Source of the DNA: Methylococcales bacterium
Lineage (GTDB): Bacteria; Pseudomonadota; Gammaproteobacteria; JABHGC01
DNA length: 48,514 nucleotides
Assembly: GCA_018672285.1 (NCBI GenBank)
Contig: JABHGC010000007.1
Span: forward strand, 1-48,514
Direction of reading: 5' to 3'
In this document: one piece after another, positions 7,901 through 17,202 of the stretch
Layout: the number at the start of each line of letters is the position of its first letter
Position numbering within the stretch: the stretch's first letter is position 1
Made by a program: the position numbers and the translations under genes
Notes under the pieces: generated by a model
What the model was told of the DNA's origin: nothing
The model's database searches: none
Seen by the model: only the letters and a program-made list of their open reading frames with translations

Positions 7901-9280
7901 ATGTTTATTAGTGTTTTAGAGTTATTTAAAATCGGAGTTGGCCCATCAAGTTCTCATACACTTGGCCCAATGGTTGCCGCTTATGATTTTTTGAGTCGCA
8001 TTAAAGATCAGAGCATTGAAGTTTCAAGCGATGCAGGGGTGTTTGTTCGCTGTACGTTGAAAGGTTCATTGGCCTTTACAGGTAAAGGACATTCGACGGA
8101 TAGAGCGGTAGCCTTAGGTTTACATGGTCACTTGCCACAAAATTTAACGGATGTGGATGTGGCAGGCTTAGTGTCACAAATCTGGAAAGATGATAAAATT
8201 GAAATAGACAAGGCCTATCGGCTGTCGTTTATACCCAGTGAGCACATTATTTTTGATAAAGGTGACCCTTTACCAGAGCACCCTAATGGGTTGATTTTTG
8301 ATTTAATGGACCTAGATGGGAGGATAATGTGTTCAGAAACCTATTTTTCTATTGGCGGTGGTTTTATCTGTACTTTGGCCGAAATTAGTCAATTACAAGC
8401 ACCCCTGAAAATGGAACCTTGTACGTCATGCCGGTATCCATTTGATTCGGCAAGCACCATGTTAGAAATGGCTGAGCACAATGGTATTTCAATTTCACAC
8501 ATGAAACTGATGAACGAGTTGGAATATAAATCAGAAAACACATTGCTTGAAGGTATGGATGCAATCTGGCTTTCAATGCAAACCTGTATTGAAAAAGGGC
8601 TAGGGGCTGAAGGTATTTTACCAGGAGGGCTGGGTGTTGTGCGCCGCGCTAAAGACCTCTATCAGCATATTGAAGATAACCCCGTAAATGTAAACATAAA
8701 CGATTGGCTATGTGCTTACGCGATGGCGGTGAATGAAGAGAATGCCGCTGGTAATATGGTGGTGACTGCGCCTACCAATGGTGCTGCTGGAGTGATACCG
8801 GCTGTTCTTTATTATTTTGTTACCCATGAAAAAGGCACTATTGAACAGGTACGGGAATTTCTGCTTACTGCGAGTGCTATCGGCGGTTTAATCAAGCATC
8901 GAAGCTCGATTTCTGGTGCTGAAGTCGGTTGCCAAGGTGAGGTTGGCTCAGCGGCCGCTATGGCTGCAGCAGGTTTGTGTGCTGTTCATGGCGGAACTCC
9001 TCAACAAGTTGAAAATGCAGCTGAGATTGCACTTGAACACCACCTAGGTATGACCTGTGACCCAGTCGGTGGCCTTGTTCAAGTTCCCTGTATTGAGCGC
9101 AATGGTTTTGGTGCCATTAAGGCATATACTGCAGCTTCACTCGCTCTTAGAGGCAGTGGTGAGCACTTTATGCCCTTGGATAATTGCATTGAAGCGATGA
9201 AGCAAACCGGGCTGGAGATGTCTCATAAATATAAAGAGACCTCATTAGGCGGGCTTGCAGTGAGTCTTACAGAGTGTTGA
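7901..9280 (+). CDS. sdaA: L-serine ammonia-lyase (iron-sulfur type)
   Basis: 459 aa, the normal length of the single-chain enzyme. It deaminates L-serine to pyruvate and ammonia. The N-terminal beta domain starts with the highly conserved [20 protein letters not shown]. The C-terminal alpha domain has the three cysteines expected to hold the [4Fe-4S] cluster, near residues 344 (GCQGEVGSA), 386 (MTCDPVGG) and 397 (VPCIERN). It is monocistronic, divergent from cobN and closed by a terminator. There is no strong Shine-Dalgarno before the ATG. Its place inside the cobalamin block looks incidental. Confidence 0.93.
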   Translation: MFISVLELFKIGVGPSSSHTLGPMVAAYDFLSRIKDQSIEVSSDAGVFVRCTLKGSLAFTGKGHSTDRAVALGLHGHLPQNLTDVDVAGLVSQIWKDDKIEIDKAYRLSFIPSEHIIFDKGDPLPEHPNGLIFDLMDLDGRIMCSETYFSIGGGFICTLAEISQLQAPLKMEPCTSCRYPFDSASTMLEMAEHNGISISHMKLMNELEYKSENTLLEGMDAIWLSMQTCIEKGLGAEGILPGGLGVVRRAKDLYQHIEDNPVNVNINDWLCAYAMAVNEENAAGNMVVTAPTNGAAGVIPAVLYYFVTHEKGTIEQVREFLLTASAIGGLIKHRSSISGAEVGCQGEVGSAAAMAAAGLCAVHGGTPQQVENAAEIALEHHLGMTCDPVGGLVQVPCIERNGFGAIKAYTAASLALRGSGEHFMPLDNCIEAMKQTGLEMSHKYKETSLGGLAVSLTEC

Positions 9281-9304
9281 TTTGAGCTTGGTTGGCATAA
9301 AAAT

Positions 9305-9347
9305 GCCCGATATAACGCTGTTATTTAGAATGTATCGGGCTTTTTTA
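9305..9347 (+). terminator. Intrinsic terminator of sdaA
   Basis: An 8-bp stem (GCCCGATA at 9305-9312 with TATCGGGC at 9333-9340) is followed by six T residues, 24 bases after the sdaA stop. Confidence 0.85.
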
Positions 9348-9386
9348 TTTTAATTGGCTTTCATATTTAGCTACGATTTCATGGCC

Positions 9387-10643
9387 TTAAGGGTTGTTGG
9401 GGACGGATATCCAAAAAGGGAATGCGCCCGTTTTCAGGGTGTTTTCGACTTTTAGTGTTTTAGCATTGATGACGACAACGCGATTGTCCTTTGTTACGGT
9501 GACGTAGATCCATTGGCTGTCACTGCTGTAGCGTATGCCATGAGGCCCATTGCCGACTTTAACCGGTGTTGCATCGAGTGTTTGAGTGTCAATGACGGTG
9601 ATGTGGTCATCGCCAATAGCGGCAGTTGAAACGTATTTGCCGTTAGGTGCAACATCAATACCCCCATGACCATTGCCCACTTTAATGACTTTCAGTGTTT
9701 CACCGGACTGTAAATCAACGACTGCAACGTGATGAATAAAGTCTCTTACAAATGCGATTTTTTCATCTTGAGACAAATCAAGATTGTGTGGCCCTGTAAT
9801 ACCAGGTACAGGAATCACTTTGGTTTGTCGTTGTTTTGTTGTATCTATAACGCCAATACCGGCGCCACCTTGTAAGGTAACGTACGCTGTTTTTCCATCT
9901 TTGGTAAATCTAACATTGTGAGGCTCTGTATCTGTCTTAATGGTGTTGGTGACGGTGAGTGTTTTAAGGTGGATGACGCTGATATTGTTAGAGCCTTGGT
10001 TGCTTACGTATGCGTACTGCCCATCAGGGGAAATTTTTACGCCTTTTGGCTGTTGGCCTACGCTGATGTGTTTTGGTTGTTCGATACGGCCTGTTTTAAA
10101 AACCAAGACGGTATTGGTGGAGGGGCTTGTGGCCAGCAATGTTTTTCCATCCGCTGTAATGGCGTTATATAGCATGTTTTCAGCACCAGCTTTGGTTTTT
10201 AAGCTGGGAAGTTGAGTGATGGCCCCTTGTTTTTTTAGGCTGATATAAACAGGTGTGGGGAATGCCTGCTTTGTTGGTTGAGTATTGTCAGTTTTGGCGA
10301 CTGCTGCGACGTTGACTGTACTGATGGGGTTGGGCTGTATATTGGAATAGTAAGTGGCGAGCAGTTCAATGCTGTCGTCTGTTAAGTCCAGAGCAATGAT
10401 GTTCATCGTGGGGCTTTTTCGGTATTGACTTTTAAACTGGTTCAGTTGGGTGATTAAGTAGCGTTTTTTTTGTCCTGCCAGGTTAGGGTATTCATCACTT
10501 AAACTGATACCGTCTAGTCCATGGCAGCCAGCACAAAGTCCGGCTTTTCTTTTACCTGCTTGAATGTCAGTGTCATTCACACTGTTCGCTATGGCACTGG
10601 TGGAGAGTATAAGGCTTAAACCGAGTATGTTGACTGTCTTCAT
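9387..10643 (-). CDS. Cytochrome c fused to YVTN beta-propeller
   Basis: 418 aa from ATG 10643, preferred because AGAGGA precedes it and a clean signal peptide follows (residues 1-20, ending SAIAN). A class I cytochrome c domain covers about 25-115 with the heme site C37-A-G-C40-H41 and a likely distal Met in SPTMN. After a linker, residues about 150-415 form YVTN-type beta-propeller repeats (YAYVSNQGSNNISVI, TAYVTLQG, WIYVTVTKDNRVVVI), as in surface-layer and nitrite or N2O-reductase-like proteins. It should be periplasmic and act in electron transfer or ligand binding. It follows cobW on the same strand about 170 bp downstream, but a link with cobalamin synthesis is not shown. Confidence 0.8.
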   Translation of the reverse strand: MKTVNILGLSLILSTSAIANSVNDTDIQAGKRKAGLCAGCHGLDGISLSDEYPNLAGQKKRYLITQLNQFKSQYRKSPTMNIIALDLTDDSIELLATYYSNIQPNPISTVNVAAVAKTDNTQPTKQAFPTPVYISLKKQGAITQLPSLKTKAGAENMLYNAITADGKTLLATSPSTNTVLVFKTGRIEQPKHISVGQQPKGVKISPDGQYAYVSNQGSNNISVIHLKTLTVTNTIKTDTEPHNVRFTKDGKTAYVTLQGGAGIGVIDTTKQRQTKVIPVPGITGPHNLDLSQDEKIAFVRDFIHHVAVVDLQSGETLKVIKVGNGHGGIDVAPNGKYVSTAAIGDDHITVIDTQTLDATPVKVGNGPHGIRYSSDSQWIYVTVTKDNRVVVINAKTLKVENTLKTGAFPFWISVPNNP

Positions 10644-10778
10644 GTGGATCCTCTGCGAGAAATGATAGGGCAATAATGTCACTCTACTAAACAAGACAGT
10701 GCCGGTTCGGTAATTACGCCCGAAGAAAGATAATATTTGTTAAATTTGTGTTGATGACGCTACTCTGGAAAATGATAG

Positions 10779-10807
10779 CGACCTGTGCCAGGGGTTGACA
10801 CAGGTTG
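10779..10807 (-). terminator. Possible terminator after cobW
   Basis: ACCTGTG (10781-10787) pairs with CACAGGT (10799-10805) just past the cobW stop, extended by two weaker pairs. A distinct T tract is missing, so termination may be inefficient. Confidence 0.4.
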
Positions 10808-10812
10808 TCGTG

Positions 10813-11871
10813 CTAGCTTTGTAGCGCTTGAAGTATTTCGTCTTTCTTGAGTTGTTTGCCTATAAAAACCAGCTGTGTTTTTGGTGTTTCATCGCTATTC
10901 CACAACCGATCAAAATATTGATTGATGCGAGTGCCAACACCTTGAATGACTAATCTCATGGGTTTGTTCGGCACACTCACAAATCCTTTAACACGATATA
11001 TATTCATGCTTTCGGTGAGGGTTTGTAGCTTTTGGATCAGTGCTTCAGGTGCTTGTTCACCAAGTTCAATCACGTGCGAGTCAAAGTGGTCGTGTGCATG
11101 TTCATGATGGTGGCCATGAGCGTGGTGTTTGTCGTGGTGGTTGTGGACGTGGCTAATATGGTCTTCACTGGCTTGCTCTAACCCCATGACCAATTGTACA
11201 TCTATTTCACCATGGTCAATGAATATGTTTTTAACAGCAGTATCAGCTTTGTGGTCGATAAAACTTTTCACCTGTTGTTTTTCTTGATCATTCAGTAAAT
11301 CATTTTTGCTTACGATAATTAAATCGGCTGCGCTGAGTTGGTCATCCAGCAGTTCTTGTAAGCTAGGGTCGTGATCTAAACTTTCATCGGCTGCTCGTTG
11401 TGCGGCAACGTGCTCTGGGTTGTGGGCATAACGGCCATCAGCGACTGCTGGGCCATCAATCACGGTGACTACGGCATCAACAGTGCAATGTTGCTTTATA
11501 TCTGGCCAGTTAAAGGCTTTTACTAGAGGTTTTGGCAGGGCGAGCCCTGAGGTTTCGATGAGAATGTGGTCTATGTCATCTCGGCGTGCGACGAGATCTT
11601 TCATGACGGGTAAAAATTCTTCTTCTACGGTACAGCAGATGCAACCATTGGCGAGCTGATAGTAGCTGGATTTGGATTCTTCTCCCTCTTCACAGCCTTC
11701 AACTGGGCAGCTTCTGAGCAGTTCACCATCAATGTCTAGAGCGCCAAATTCGTTGACGATGACTGCGATGCGTTTACCATTCGCGTTTTTAAGCAGGTTG
11801 CTAAGTAGGGTGGTTTTGCCGCTGCCTAAAAATCCGGTGACGATGGTTGCAGGTATTTTGTTGAGTTGCAT
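10813..11871 (-). CDS. cobW: CobW-family GTPase metallochaperone
   Basis: 352 aa, normal length. This G3E GTPase is thought to supply cobalt to the cobaltochelatase. Visible motifs are Walker A GFLGSGKTT (residues 13-21), the metal site GCICC (76-80), guanine-specificity SKND (188-191) and a histidine-rich loop at 241-266 with more than ten His residues, which should bind or buffer metal. The C-terminal CobW_C domain starts near 270. The start ATG 11871 follows a 172-bp hairpin element that separates it from cobM. It is probably the last gene of the riboswitch-led cluster unless the hairpin stops transcription. Confidence 0.92.
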   Translation of the reverse strand: MQLNKIPATIVTGFLGSGKTTLLSNLLKNANGKRIAVIVNEFGALDIDGELLRSCPVEGCEEGEESKSSYYQLANGCICCTVEEEFLPVMKDLVARRDDIDHILIETSGLALPKPLVKAFNWPDIKQHCTVDAVVTVIDGPAVADGRYAHNPEHVAAQRAADESLDHDPSLQELLDDQLSAADLIIVSKNDLLNDQEKQQVKSFIDHKADTAVKNIFIDHGEIDVQLVMGLEQASEDHISHVHNHHDKHHAHGHHHEHAHDHFDSHVIELGEQAPEALIQKLQTLTESMNIYRVKGFVSVPNKPMRLVIQGVGTRINQYFDRLWNSDETPKTQLVFIGKQLKKDEILQALQS

Positions 11872-11923
11872 GGGGATATATCCTTGCTGAAAATTAAGTT
11901 TTCATTTAGCTGTATTGTGTTTT

Positions 11924-12095
11924 GGTAGGTTGATATCACGGTGCGGTGTTGGTACTCGCTTGATCCTTAATTTGCCCACCCATTTTGGGGTGTCTGCGAA
12001 CTCGCTTCGCTCAGACAGGCGCAGACCCTATTCCCAGAATGGGTGGGCAAATTAAGGCGCGAGCGGACAACACCGCACCGTGATATCAACCTACC
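11924..12095. repeat. 172-bp element with perfect 28-bp terminal inverted repeats
   Basis: Bases 11924-11951 and 12068-12095 are perfect 28-bp inverted repeats. Inside them 11965-11984 and 12038-12057 are a second perfect 20-bp pair, and the centre (around 12000-12015) holds further short pairs such as TCTGCG/CGCAGA. The whole can fold as one long hairpin. There is no ORF. It is compatible with a MITE or another non-autonomous repeat placed between cobM and cobW. A short T-rich flank is shared on both sides but no clear target duplication was seen. Confidence 0.85.
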
Positions 12096-12109
12096 TTATG
12101 TGTTTGTCT

Positions 12110-12919
12110 TTACGTTTCTTGTTCTGTTTGGCTTGGCCTTTTCACTTTTCTTGGGGTGGCAGGTTTTACGATGGGCCTGTAAACATGCGCTTTGTCTAAG
12201 TTATAGAGGTATGAATCGTCAAAATCACTCGGGTTAATGACCCAGCCGACCAGTATTAAGGCGGTTCTTGATATTTTTGCGGCTCTAACTTTTGCCGTTA
12301 TATCGGCCAGTGTGCCGTGAATGACTTGTTCATCTGGCCAGCTGGTGCGGTAACAGACAGCCACAGGGCAATTTTCACCATAGAAAGGGGTAAGGTCTTC
12401 GACGATTTTATGAATTCTAGTGATGCCCAAATGGATGGCGAGTGTGGCACCGTGCTGCGCGAGGGAAGCCAAGTTTTCACGCTCTGGCATTGGGGTTTTA
12501 CCCTCGTATCGAGTCATAATAACGGTTTGAGATATACCAGATAACGTCAGCTCTTTTTGTATGCTTGCAGCAGAAGCGGCCATGGCAGTGACACCAGGGA
12601 TGACTTCATAGGGGATACTGAGTTTATCTAGCCTTCGCATTTGTTCGCCAATAGCACCATATATGGCAGGGTCTCCTGAGTGCACTCGGGCAACGGATTG
12701 TTGGTTGTCGTGTGCGTGCTGCATGTGTAGCACTATTTCTTCTAGGTTTAAACTGGCTGTATCAATGACTTTTGCATCAGCTTGGTGGCTTGCCAGTATT
12801 TCTTCTGGCACTAAAGAGCCTGCATATAAAATGACGGGGCATTGTTGAATCAGTTTTAAGCCTTTGACAGTGATTAAATCTGGGTCACCTGGGCCAGCAC
12901 CAATGAAGTATACGGTCAT
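12110..12919 (-). CDS. cobM: Precorrin-4 C11-methyltransferase
   Basis: 269 aa. SAM-dependent methyltransferase of the tetrapyrrole methylase fold (CobM/CbiF) that methylates C11. The N-terminal signature VYFIGAGPGDPDLITVKG and the substrate-loop region AIYGAIGEQMR are typical, as is the RVHSGDPAIYG motif. The last ~25 residues (KRPSQTEQET) are a basic tail without a counterpart in the core fold. It overlaps cobJ by 4 bp, which implies coupled translation. The hairpin element begins 15 bases after its stop. Confidence 0.92.
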   Translation of the reverse strand: MTVYFIGAGPGDPDLITVKGLKLIQQCPVILYAGSLVPEEILASHQADAKVIDTASLNLEEIVLHMQHAHDNQQSVARVHSGDPAIYGAIGEQMRRLDKLSIPYEVIPGVTAMAASAASIQKELTLSGISQTVIMTRYEGKTPMPERENLASLAQHGATLAIHLGITRIHKIVEDLTPFYGENCPVAVCYRTSWPDEQVIHGTLADITAKVRAAKISRTALILVGWVINPSDFDDSYLYNLDKAHVYRPIVKPATPRKVKRPSQTEQET

Positions 12920-13710
12920 GTGGTTGTTTCCTGTGTCATTTTTTTCTGGTAGCCACGAGGGGTGTAAACCCAGTCATGGTTACCGATTTTGATGTGTTTG
13001 GTGTGGCTGCTGCCAATTTGCACGAGGGTCAGCATGTCCACATCGTCCACTTCGAGTTGCTCTAAGGTAATGATGCGAATGTGTTCATCCGCCCTGGTAA
13101 GATTTTTACCTAAGACGACGGGGGTGTTTGGGTCTCTGTGCTGTAATATGATGTGTTTGGCTTTGTCTAATTGCCAGCGGCGTTTTTTCGAGACGGGGTT
13201 GTAAAAGGAGATCACAAAATCAGCACTGGCTGCCGCATGGATTCGCGTTTCAATGGTTTCCCATGGTGTGAGTAAATCTGAGAGGGATATGGCACAAAAA
13301 TCATGGCCTAAGGTTGCGCCAACTCGAGAGGCTGCCGCTTGCATGGCACTGATACCAGGAATGACTTGTATATCGATGTCAAACCACTCAGGGTTGTTCT
13401 CTAGACCTTGTTCTGCTCGATCTAGTAGCTCGAATACGAGTGTGGCCATGGCAAAAATGCCGATATCACCACTGGAGATGAGTGCGGTTGTTTTCCCACT
13501 TGCCGCTAAATTGAGTGACAACCTGGCACGCTCAATTTCTTGGCCTAAAGGTAAGTCGTGTTGCGTTTTGTTGCGGATGTCATCACCAAGCAGCTCTAAA
13601 TACAAACCATAAGCAACAAGGTCTGTGGCGTCATTGATTGCCATTTTTGCTTGTGGTGCAAGCAGGTTAGGGTCTCCTGGGCCAGTACTGACGACGTAGA
13701 GTTGCTTCAT
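12916..13710 (-). CDS. cobJ: Precorrin-3B C17-methyltransferase
   Basis: 264 aa. CobJ/CbiH methylates C17 and drives ring contraction. The tetrapyrrole-methylase signature is at the start (LYVVSTGPGDPNLLAPQA) and YGLYLELL, SSGDIGIFAMA and VIPGISAMQAAASRVG follow in the expected order. FYNPVSKKR near residue 170 is characteristic of CobJ/CbiH. It overlaps cbiG upstream and cobM downstream by 4 bp each. In CbiG-containing organisms this enzyme acts together with CbiG. Confidence 0.92.
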   Translation of the reverse strand: MKQLYVVSTGPGDPNLLAPQAKMAINDATDLVAYGLYLELLGDDIRNKTQHDLPLGQEIERARLSLNLAASGKTTALISSGDIGIFAMATLVFELLDRAEQGLENNPEWFDIDIQVIPGISAMQAAASRVGATLGHDFCAISLSDLLTPWETIETRIHAAASADFVISFYNPVSKKRRWQLDKAKHIILQHRDPNTPVVLGKNLTRADEHIRIITLEQLEVDDVDMLTLVQIGSSHTKHIKIGNHDWVYTPRGYQKKMTQETTT

Positions 13711-14504
13711 GGGGCTGTCCTTTGTAACTTGGTGTGTTGAATTGGGTAGCTGCGGGCAATGGCGCAGGTGGCTCGCGGTGTTTTTTGTTTGGTGATGATC
13801 AGCTCTGCAGGTTGTTCGCTGAGTGTGCTGGCGCTGACAAGGGCTGCCGCTTCTGCAACGCCATAGACACCTACAGCATTAAAAACAATATTGGAACGGA
13901 CACTGAGCTGATGTTCAACTTGGCGCAATGCGGCAGTTGTATGGGTTGTAAATGGCCAGTTAAATGTTTGCCCGAGTTGAATTAACCCCGCCTCATCGGC
14001 TTTGACCTCTAAACTGGATAAGTTTTGAATGTGTTCAGGCTGTAGGTTGGCTTGTGATAAGCAGCTGAGTGCCAATGCTTTTAGGTGGTTGCTATCGCAG
14101 TCACGCTCACAGCCCATGCCTATTGTATAAATAGGATCGAGGTAATGGTTAGCGGTGGTGATGACGAGCTGTGCTTGCAGGGCTTTAGCAACTGTTGCTG
14201 CGAGTGCATTGGCACCGCCTTCATGGCCTGATAATAACGGGATAATATATTGCCCGCGTTCATCTAGTACGATAACGGCAGGGTCGGTGTGTTTGTCTTG
14301 CAACACCGGCGCTAAGGTTCGGGTGATGATGCCGGTTGCGCCAATAAAAATAATGGGCTGACCTTGCTGGAATCGCTGTTGCACCCATTGGCCAAATGGT
14401 TTTGGTTGGTGAGTGCATTCGCAAGCTTGAGTTAAGACACTTTGTAGTTTGTTAGCAAGCTGTCTCCCGGCTTCTGTTAGGCTGATGATGCAAAAAGAGG
14501 TCAT
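13707..14504 (-). CDS. cbiG: CbiG, cobalt-precorrin-5A hydrolase (short form)
   Basis: 265 aa against about 330-360 for common CbiG. CbiG opens the ring lactone of cobalt-precorrin-5A and releases acetaldehyde, in the anaerobic-type pathway. The N-terminal domain has GATGI (55-59), APVLQDKHTDPAVIVLDE and SGHEGGANALA (92-102). The C-terminal CobE-like domain begins at IGMGCER (128-134). The usual middle domain between them is absent: residue 118 is followed almost at once by the C-terminal domain. The 4-bp overlaps with the fusion gene upstream and cobJ downstream place it in the operon. The short form may still be active, as the conserved N-terminal motif is intact. Confidence 0.85.
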   Translation of the reverse strand: MTSFCIISLTEAGRQLANKLQSVLTQACECTHQPKPFGQWVQQRFQQGQPIIFIGATGIITRTLAPVLQDKHTDPAVIVLDERGQYIIPLLSGHEGGANALAATVAKALQAQLVITTANHYLDPIYTIGMGCERDCDSNHLKALALSCLSQANLQPEHIQNLSSLEVKADEAGLIQLGQTFNWPFTTHTTAALRQVEHQLSVRSNIVFNAVGVYGVAEAAALVSASTLSEQPAELIITKQKTPRATCAIARSYPIQHTKLQRTAP

Positions 14505-16549
14505 TTGTCCTGCCTCTGTTTTTGTCGGTTAACCAATAACAGGGAAAAATAGGGCGCATCACCACTACGGTGGCTGACGTCCCTGGTGATGTTCTCTGTC
14601 TCACGCGTTAAATTTTCACAGTAGGTGGTATCTGCCGTTCGGCCAGTATTGTCTATTAATTTAAGCAGGTGGGCACGGTGTTGGCCGACCTTTAAAATAA
14701 CGAGATGATCAAAAGTATTCAGTGCATTGGTGATGGCTTCATCACTATTTCTACCGTTTAATATGGCTAAATTTTGTGTAAGCTCGCATAACGGTTGGCA
14801 TATTTGGCTACTGGCAGCTTGCAATGAGGTGATGCCGGGAATTACTTGGCATGAATACGTTGGGGTGAGCCGCTCCAATAAATACATGAAAGAGCCGTAA
14901 AAGAGTGGGTCGCCTTCACATAAAAAGCCGACATTGTTACCCTCGTTTAAATATTTTGACATTGTGTCTGCCGCTAAATCATAGGCTTTATTGGCTTGAG
15001 TCCGGTCTTTTTTGTACACCATGGGAATGGGGAGCAAAATGGCATTTGGATTGTTTGTAAGGGCATGCCTGGCAATGTCTTTTGCTTGAGACGTACCATC
15101 AGGGCTTTCTAGGTAACTGACAACATCGAGTTGTTCGATGCATTGTTGGGCTTTGATTGTGAGTAAGCTTGGGTCACCAGGGCCGAGACCAATACCCGTT
15201 AACGTGCCGGTTTTAGGTGTGCTTTCGACTGTGGCGTTGAGCGGAGTTGCAGCTTGTGCTGACTCAATCTGTTTGTTTTGGTCGGTGTTGTGTGGCTTGG
15301 TAAGGCTTATGAGCGTAACGGGTAGGGAGGGGCGCATTAAAAGCTGCCCTGCTAATGCTTGCCCTTTTTTGGTTGCGACCTCTAGCCACTCACTGTCGGT
15401 AATGGTGTTTGTCTCAATAAATTGGTGACAGTGGGTTTTGCTGCTTTCTGTTACTGCAGAGACAACAAGTGTGCCTCCTGGCTGTAATGCATTCCAGCAT
15501 TGCTTTAGCAGTGGTGCGAGCTGGTTTCCATGGCCGCCAATAAAAATTTTATTGGGTGATGGTAGGCTGTTTAAGCAGTTAAAAATATCTGCACAGGTAG
15601 GGATGGTGTTTTGCATTACCCCAAATTTCTGAATGTTTTGTTGTAAAATAGCGAAGCGCTGAGGGTGTTGTTCGATTGCGTGTACTTGCCCTAATGGGTT
15701 GTAACGCGCCCATTCAACTGTCACACCGCCACAACCGGCACCTATGTCCCAGCCTATATCATTGGCCGTGGGCTGAAGGGCTGCAAGAATATGCAAGCGA
15801 ATGGCTTGCTTAGTAATTAACCCTTTTCCTGGCTCTGAATCGGTAATAAAAGCGTTATCAATAATACCTGGGAATTCTGGTGTGATCTCGTTGCCGTCAC
15901 CTAAGCAATGAATCAGGGTGACGTGAAGTGGGTCAAAGGTTTTATCTAAGGTAAGCAGTTCGTTCAGTGTGTAGTGACTAATGCGTTCGTTGTCATAACC
16001 GAGTTGTTCGCAAACACTTAGAGTGGCGTTATTAAAATTTAGCCGTTGTAACAGCTCTGCAATGGCTTTGGGGTGGCTAGCATGATCCGTTAAAATGGCA
16101 AATTTTTTGTTGCGACGCAAATGTGGAATGAGTGCATTGAGTGGCCTGCCGTGAGCGCTTAATGTCGTGACGTTTTGTAAGCTCCAGCCCAGTTTGTGAC
16201 AAGCACTTTGTATGCTCGATATATTAGGATAAAAGCAGAGGTTATGCTGGGGGAATTGCTGTTGTATCCATTGGCCGATCCCATAAAACAGACCGTCACC
16301 TGAGGCTAAAATACACATTTGATTGGCATTGAGTGCAGGTAACGTTTGAGTGAGTTGTTTTAATGGGCTAGGCAGTGTATGAAATTGGACTGATGGATTA
16401 TCTTGCTGTAATTGAAGGTGCTCAAGCGTTGCAATCTGGCGCTCACTGCCGATGATAACCTCAGCTTGTTGCAGTGCTACTTTAGCATTGCCTGGTAATT
16501 GCGCCTGTGATGCTATGCCAAGGCTAATCAGGTGAATGGTCGCAGGCAT
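14501..16549 (-). CDS. CbiE-CbiT-CobI three-domain fusion
   Basis: 682 aa from ATG 16549 (2 bases past the cobH stop; GTG 16564 is an alternative). Three enzymes are joined. CbiE-like methyltransferase (about 1-205) and CbiT-like decarboxylating methyltransferase (about 230-420, SAM motif DIGAGCGG near 265) together equal CobL, which methylates C5 and C15 and decarboxylates the C12 side chain. After a low-complexity linker (about 425-450), residues 450-682 form a CobI-type precorrin-2 C20-methyltransferase, starting GIGLGPGDPSLLTIKA and containing CEGDPLFYGSFMYL. CobL fusions are common, but adding CobI at the C terminus is uncommon in my knowledge. No separate cobI is in the window, so this gene carries that activity. 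Confidence 0.9.
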   Translation of the reverse strand: MPATIHLISLGIASQAQLPGNAKVALQQAEVIIGSERQIATLEHLQLQQDNPSVQFHTLPSPLKQLTQTLPALNANQMCILASGDGLFYGIGQWIQQQFPQHNLCFYPNISSIQSACHKLGWSLQNVTTLSAHGRPLNALIPHLRRNKKFAILTDHASHPKAIAELLQRLNFNNATLSVCEQLGYDNERISHYTLNELLTLDKTFDPLHVTLIHCLGDGNEITPEFPGIIDNAFITDSEPGKGLITKQAIRLHILAALQPTANDIGWDIGAGCGGVTVEWARYNPLGQVHAIEQHPQRFAILQQNIQKFGVMQNTIPTCADIFNCLNSLPSPNKIFIGGHGNQLAPLLKQCWNALQPGGTLVVSAVTESSKTHCHQFIETNTITDSEWLEVATKKGQALAGQLLMRPSLPVTLISLTKPHNTDQNKQIESAQAATPLNATVESTPKTGTLTGIGLGPGDPSLLTIKAQQCIEQLDVVSYLESPDGTSQAKDIARHALTNNPNAILLPIPMVYKKDRTQANKAYDLAADTMSKYLNEGNNVGFLCEGDPLFYGSFMYLLERLTPTYSCQVIPGITSLQAASSQICQPLCELTQNLAILNGRNSDEAITNALNTFDHLVILKVGQHRAHLLKLIDNTGRTADTTYCENLTRETENITRDVSHRSGDAPYFSLLLVNRQKQRQDK

Positions 16550-16551
16550 GA

Positions 16552-17196
16552 TTAAAAATAACACTCACGTTGTAGTCTTAAAAGCATATTAAAGCTACCT
16601 GCGGTTAATGCGCTGCCGCCTTGCCTGCCTTGAATGGTCATACACTCAAAGCCAAGTGTTTTATGATGTTTGATTAAAGCGTCTTTGGCCTCTGCCGCCC
16701 CAATAAAACCAACTGGCATTCCTATGACTAAACTGGGTTTTGGTGCGCCCTGATCGATCATTTCTAACAGGCGAAATAATGCAGTGGGTGCATTGCCAAT
16801 TAAAACGATACTGTCTTCTAAAAATTCAGGCCATTTACTTAAGGCGGCCATGGTTCTGGTTTCGCCTTTTTGTTTGGCTAGGCCTGGAATGTCGTCATCA
16901 TTTAAAAAACACAGTGGTGTTTTTTTGAGCATTCGTTTGGTTAGGCCGTGGCGCACCATTTCAACATCACATAACAATGCACTGTCAGTAGCAAGTGCTG
17001 CTAACCCCGCAGGAATCGCATTGTCGCTGAAGTAAGCGTGTTCGGCGACGGCAGGCTCACCACAGGTGTGCACTAACCGCATCGCGATTTGGGCTTCATC
17101 TTTAGAGAATCGGCTTAAGTCTGTGAGTTCACGGATTTGCTTGAAGCTTTGGGCTTCAATTTCGTGTGGGTTCTGCTCGTATTTAAAAGATAACAT
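16552..17196 (-). CDS. cobH: Precorrin-8X methylmutase
   Basis: 214 aa, typical length. CobH/CbiC moves the C11 methyl group to C12, giving (hydrogeno)byrinic acid. The catalytic histidine is H43 in MRLVHTCGEP. Conserved segments LLCDVEMVRHGL, GNAPTALFRLLE and VGFIGAAEAK are all present in order. It is 6 bp downstream of cbiX and its stop is 2 bases before the next ATG. It works on the product of the CbiE-CbiT-CobI fusion and related steps. Confidence 0.93.
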   Translation of the reverse strand: MLSFKYEQNPHEIEAQSFKQIRELTDLSRFSKDEAQIAMRLVHTCGEPAVAEHAYFSDNAIPAGLAALATDSALLCDVEMVRHGLTKRMLKKTPLCFLNDDDIPGLAKQKGETRTMAALSKWPEFLEDSIVLIGNAPTALFRLLEMIDQGAPKPSLVIGMPVGFIGAAEAKDALIKHHKTLGFECMTIQGRQGGSALTAGSFNMLLRLQRECYF

Positions 17197-17202
17197 GGGT
17201 CT

